Source: Methylohalomonas sp964522485 (GTDB taxonomy: Bacteria; Pseudomonadota; Gammaproteobacteria; Methylohalomonadales; Methylohalomonadaceae). Taken from it: a DNA stretch of 64,000 nt. Both the position numbers and the translations under genes were made by a program. The stretch is taken from assembly GCA_964522485.1 (NCBI GenBank), contig CAZFUS010000002.1:24527-88526 (forward strand). Reading direction: 5' to 3'. Position 1 is the first letter of the stretch. Each line of letters starts with the position of its first letter. Positions 62,242 to 64,000 of the stretch are shown in pieces. The notes beneath the pieces were generated by a model. It worked only from the letters and a program-made list of their open reading frames with translations. It ran no database searches and had not been told where the DNA came from.

Positions 62242-63711
62242 TCATTCGTGCGCCGGACGGAAATACCGGCTGATCAGATCAGGATCATCAAAATGACGCT
62301 TGCCGACAAATGCGGTTGCATGCGTCCCCCACTGGCGCATGGCGCCGGGTTCCGGTACCCCCATGGGCCAGAGGATCCAGCGTTCCAGCCGTTCGCTGCC
62401 CGGCACCAGTCCGTCTTCGTCAAACAGGCTTTTATGACCACCGTCCGGCTGTGGCAGTGATCGCAACTGCCGGTAATCCGCCAGTCTGTAAACCGTACCC
62501 GTCGCCGCGGTGATCGTATCGATGGCCTGCAGATAGTGGGTTCGCTGTTCGATCCATAAACGAATTCTTTTACCATCCTGTAGTGCCGGCGCGGAGGCCG
62601 GCACCGCCAGTGGCTCGTTCCAGGGGCCGCCCACATTACGCGCCGTCAGGCGTGGCCCGGGAAAAGCCATGTGATAGCAGCCACAGTTATGCATGACGTC
62701 GTAGAGCAGCGGTTCACCGTCGGTCGCCAGTGTCACGCGCCAGGTGATGCCGTCTAGATGACCGCCGAGCAGGTCCAGCGATCCCGTCCTCGGTCGCGCC
62801 GGAAACCAGACGATGTAATTCAGCTGCAACAGGGTGCGCTCATACCAGCGTGTATACGACAGCTTGCGATAGACCTGCGGCTGTGTCGTATCGACTCGCA
62901 CCTGTCCCGTTTGCCAGTATGGCGTTCCGATTCGATCATCCGCCGTGGCGGTCGCAATCCGCCACACGGGTGCATGGCGTTCAAACAGGGACTCGATTTG
63001 CGCCGCACTGAGTTGCCGCCGGCCGAGTGGGTCGCGCGGCAGTGAAACATAGTTTTCCACGCCGGGGGACGCCGCGGCGGCCGGCGGGATGTAGTCCAGC
63101 CGCTCCACACCGGCCGGCAGCGGCGCAAATGATTCGGTGAACATCCGATCCATGGCAGCGTGCAGATCGGCCACACCCCATGACACCGGCAGCGCGGTCA
63201 GTGGATAGAGACCGAGCACGCGCCAGGTGTCGGCGTAGGCATCCGGCACCACGGCCCGGTCGCGCAAAGACGCCAGACTGGCCGGGTCCCGGCGATCAAC
63301 TGCCAGCAACTGATCACCGCAGGTCTGCAGCCGGGCCGCGGCTTGCGAACGATCGGACACATCCAGCCGCTGCCACAGGGCCGGCGTTGCCGGCAGGTTG
63401 GCGAGCTCCAGCCGCTCGGCTTCGGCGCCCAACTGGCGCAGGGCTTTCAGCCAGACCGGCTGCTGCGCGGCTGTAAGTTCGCCACGGAACGACGCCAGAA
63501 AGCGGTTCACCCTTAGATAGGGAAAGCCGGGGATCGAAGCAGACTGACTGTCCCGGACGCCGGCTGCCGCCACTTCCCGGGAAAATGCCTGGTAAAAACG
63601 CGCGCAGGAGGCTGTCTCACCGGTGGCCTGCAGATGGCCGGTCAGCGGCGGCTGCGGCAGCGTGCCACAGCCTGCCGGTGTCAGCACGGCTATGACCAGC
63701 AGCCGGCGCAC
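62242..63711 (-). CDS. Putative outer-membrane lipoprotein, family not recognised
   Basis: A 489-residue exported protein. A GTG at 63711 gives a short signal sequence with a lipobox (RRLLVIAVLTPAGCG, acylated Cys about residue 15); a longer frame from 63864 would bury it. The mature protein has no motif I can name. Segments such as YVSLPRDPLGRR, LSYTRWYERTLLQLNYIVWF and MHNCGCYHMAF, with a C-x-C pair, suggest a conserved envelope protein. It is divergently oriented to miaB. The function is unknown. Confidence 0.6.
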   Translation of the reverse strand: MRRLLVIAVLTPAGCGTLPQPPLTGHLQATGETASCARFYQAFSREVAAAGVRDSQSASIPGFPYLRVNRFLASFRGELTAAQQPVWLKALRQLGAEAERLELANLPATPALWQRLDVSDRSQAAARLQTCGDQLLAVDRRDPASLASLRDRAVVPDAYADTWRVLGLYPLTALPVSWGVADLHAAMDRMFTESFAPLPAGVERLDYIPPAAAASPGVENYVSLPRDPLGRRQLSAAQIESLFERHAPVWRIATATADDRIGTPYWQTGQVRVDTTQPQVYRKLSYTRWYERTLLQLNYIVWFPARPRTGSLDLLGGHLDGITWRVTLATDGEPLLYDVMHNCGCYHMAFPGPRLTARNVGGPWNEPLAVPASAPALQDGKRIRLWIEQRTHYLQAIDTITAATGTVYRLADYRQLRSLPQPDGGHKSLFDEDGLVPGSERLERWILWPMGVPEPGAMRQWGTHATAFVGKRHFDDPDLISRYFRPAHE

Positions 63712-63874
63712 CAGCGGCCTGAACCGGTCCTGTCCGGAATTGGCTACCCACCACGAGCGGCCGGAAGCCATCGGCCCGGCCCGGCGGCTGTCTCCCTCGG
63801 CGGCCGGTAGTCGCGGCGACACTGTAAACCGTATAATGCCCGTGCTATACACAACTTCGACCACTCGTGACGGC

Positions 63875-64000
63875 GTGACCCAGAAACTCTACATCAAAAC
63901 CTACGGCTGCCAGATGAACGAGTACGATTCCGCCCGCATGCGCGATGTACTGGCAGAATCGCATCAACTGACCGAGACCGACCGGCCGGAAGAAGCAGAC
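63875..64000 (+). CDS. miaB: MiaB, tRNA methylthiotransferase, N-terminal fragment
   Basis: The first 42 codons of the radical-SAM enzyme that methylthiolates i6A37 in tRNA; the gene continues past the right edge. TQKLYIKTYGCQMNEYDSAR is the conserved start, containing the first cluster-ligand Cys. The GTG at 63875 aligns with the usual start; an upstream in-frame ATG at 63836 overlaps a TATAAT (63832-63837), which makes it an unlikely start. Confidence 0.92.
   Translation, partial: MTQKLYIKTYGCQMNEYDSARMRDVLAESHQLTETDRPEEAD

Overview
The window reads as one contiguous piece of chromosome from a moderately GC-rich gammaproteobacterium. The full-length RlmKL fusion, the CRP-like regulator with an almost E. 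coli-like recognition helix, the start of MiaB, the Zur/ZnuABC module and the bipartite Ada protein all point there. The species cannot be named from sequence alone. No phage, plasmid backbone or CRISPR array is visible. Mobile DNA is limited to one decayed IS481-like element beside a tRNA-Met gene and one MITE-like 190-bp repeat.

Layout. 1-9.5 kb: a truncated cupin gene, two unrecognised small genes, an M14 carboxypeptidase, a TraX-like membrane protein, a PAS-GGDEF-EAL protein, a GNAT-nitrilase fusion and YqeC. 9.5-14.1 kb: RlmKL, a His-rich outer-membrane barrel and two exported DUF proteins. 14.1-18.8 kb: a MITE-like repeat, then a molybdenum-hydroxylase operon (xdhC-like, mocA-like, 2Fe-2S subunit, Tat-exported molybdopterin subunit). 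19.0-22.5 kb: a tightly packed operon DUF4404 - VTT membrane protein - amidoligase - class I glutamine amidotransferase-like hydrolase - DUF502, the best candidate here for an uncharacterised pathway. 22.4-29.7 kb: ferritin-like protein, semialdehyde dehydrogenase, a stand-alone lanthanide-type XoxF methanol dehydrogenase with a strong terminator, an SLC13-type permease and a GMP-synthase-like amidotransferase. 30.0-38.2 kb: a DUF481 gene split by an in-frame stop, DUF309, a type-2 isoleucyl-tRNA synthetase whose HIGH motif reads G-I-H-H, a hairpin-rich intergenic region, an M23 peptidase, a CbiX/SirB-like chelatase, an alpha/beta hydrolase and a HIT protein.

38.3-47.8 kb: DAHP synthase; a complete zinc-homeostasis locus (zur-znuA-znuC-znuB diverging, across a near-perfect Zur palindrome, from a small His/Cys protein and a ZnuD-like receptor); TusA; a response regulator; OsmC; CRP; tRNA-Met. 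47.8-52.4 kb: the IS481-like element, then an adaptive response to DNA methylation (alkA-like glycosylase diverging from ada - 2OG oxygenase - alkB, with an Ada-box-like site between). 52.4-64 kb: a DUF3617-like protein, an unrecognised protein next to a membrane Ser/Thr kinase, a HAD fusion protein, an HD-domain protein, a patatin-like lipase, a broken MscS channel, a TupBC-like tungstate/molybdate transporter lacking its binding protein, an unrecognised lipoprotein and the 5' end of miaB.

Themes that link distant genes: metal supply and use (Mo/W import, molybdenum-enzyme maturation, a molybdenum hydroxylase, XoxF, zinc uptake, ferritin), alkylation repair, and aldehyde/alcohol oxidation. 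Three genes are broken (DUF481, MscS, transposase), which could be real decay or assembly error.
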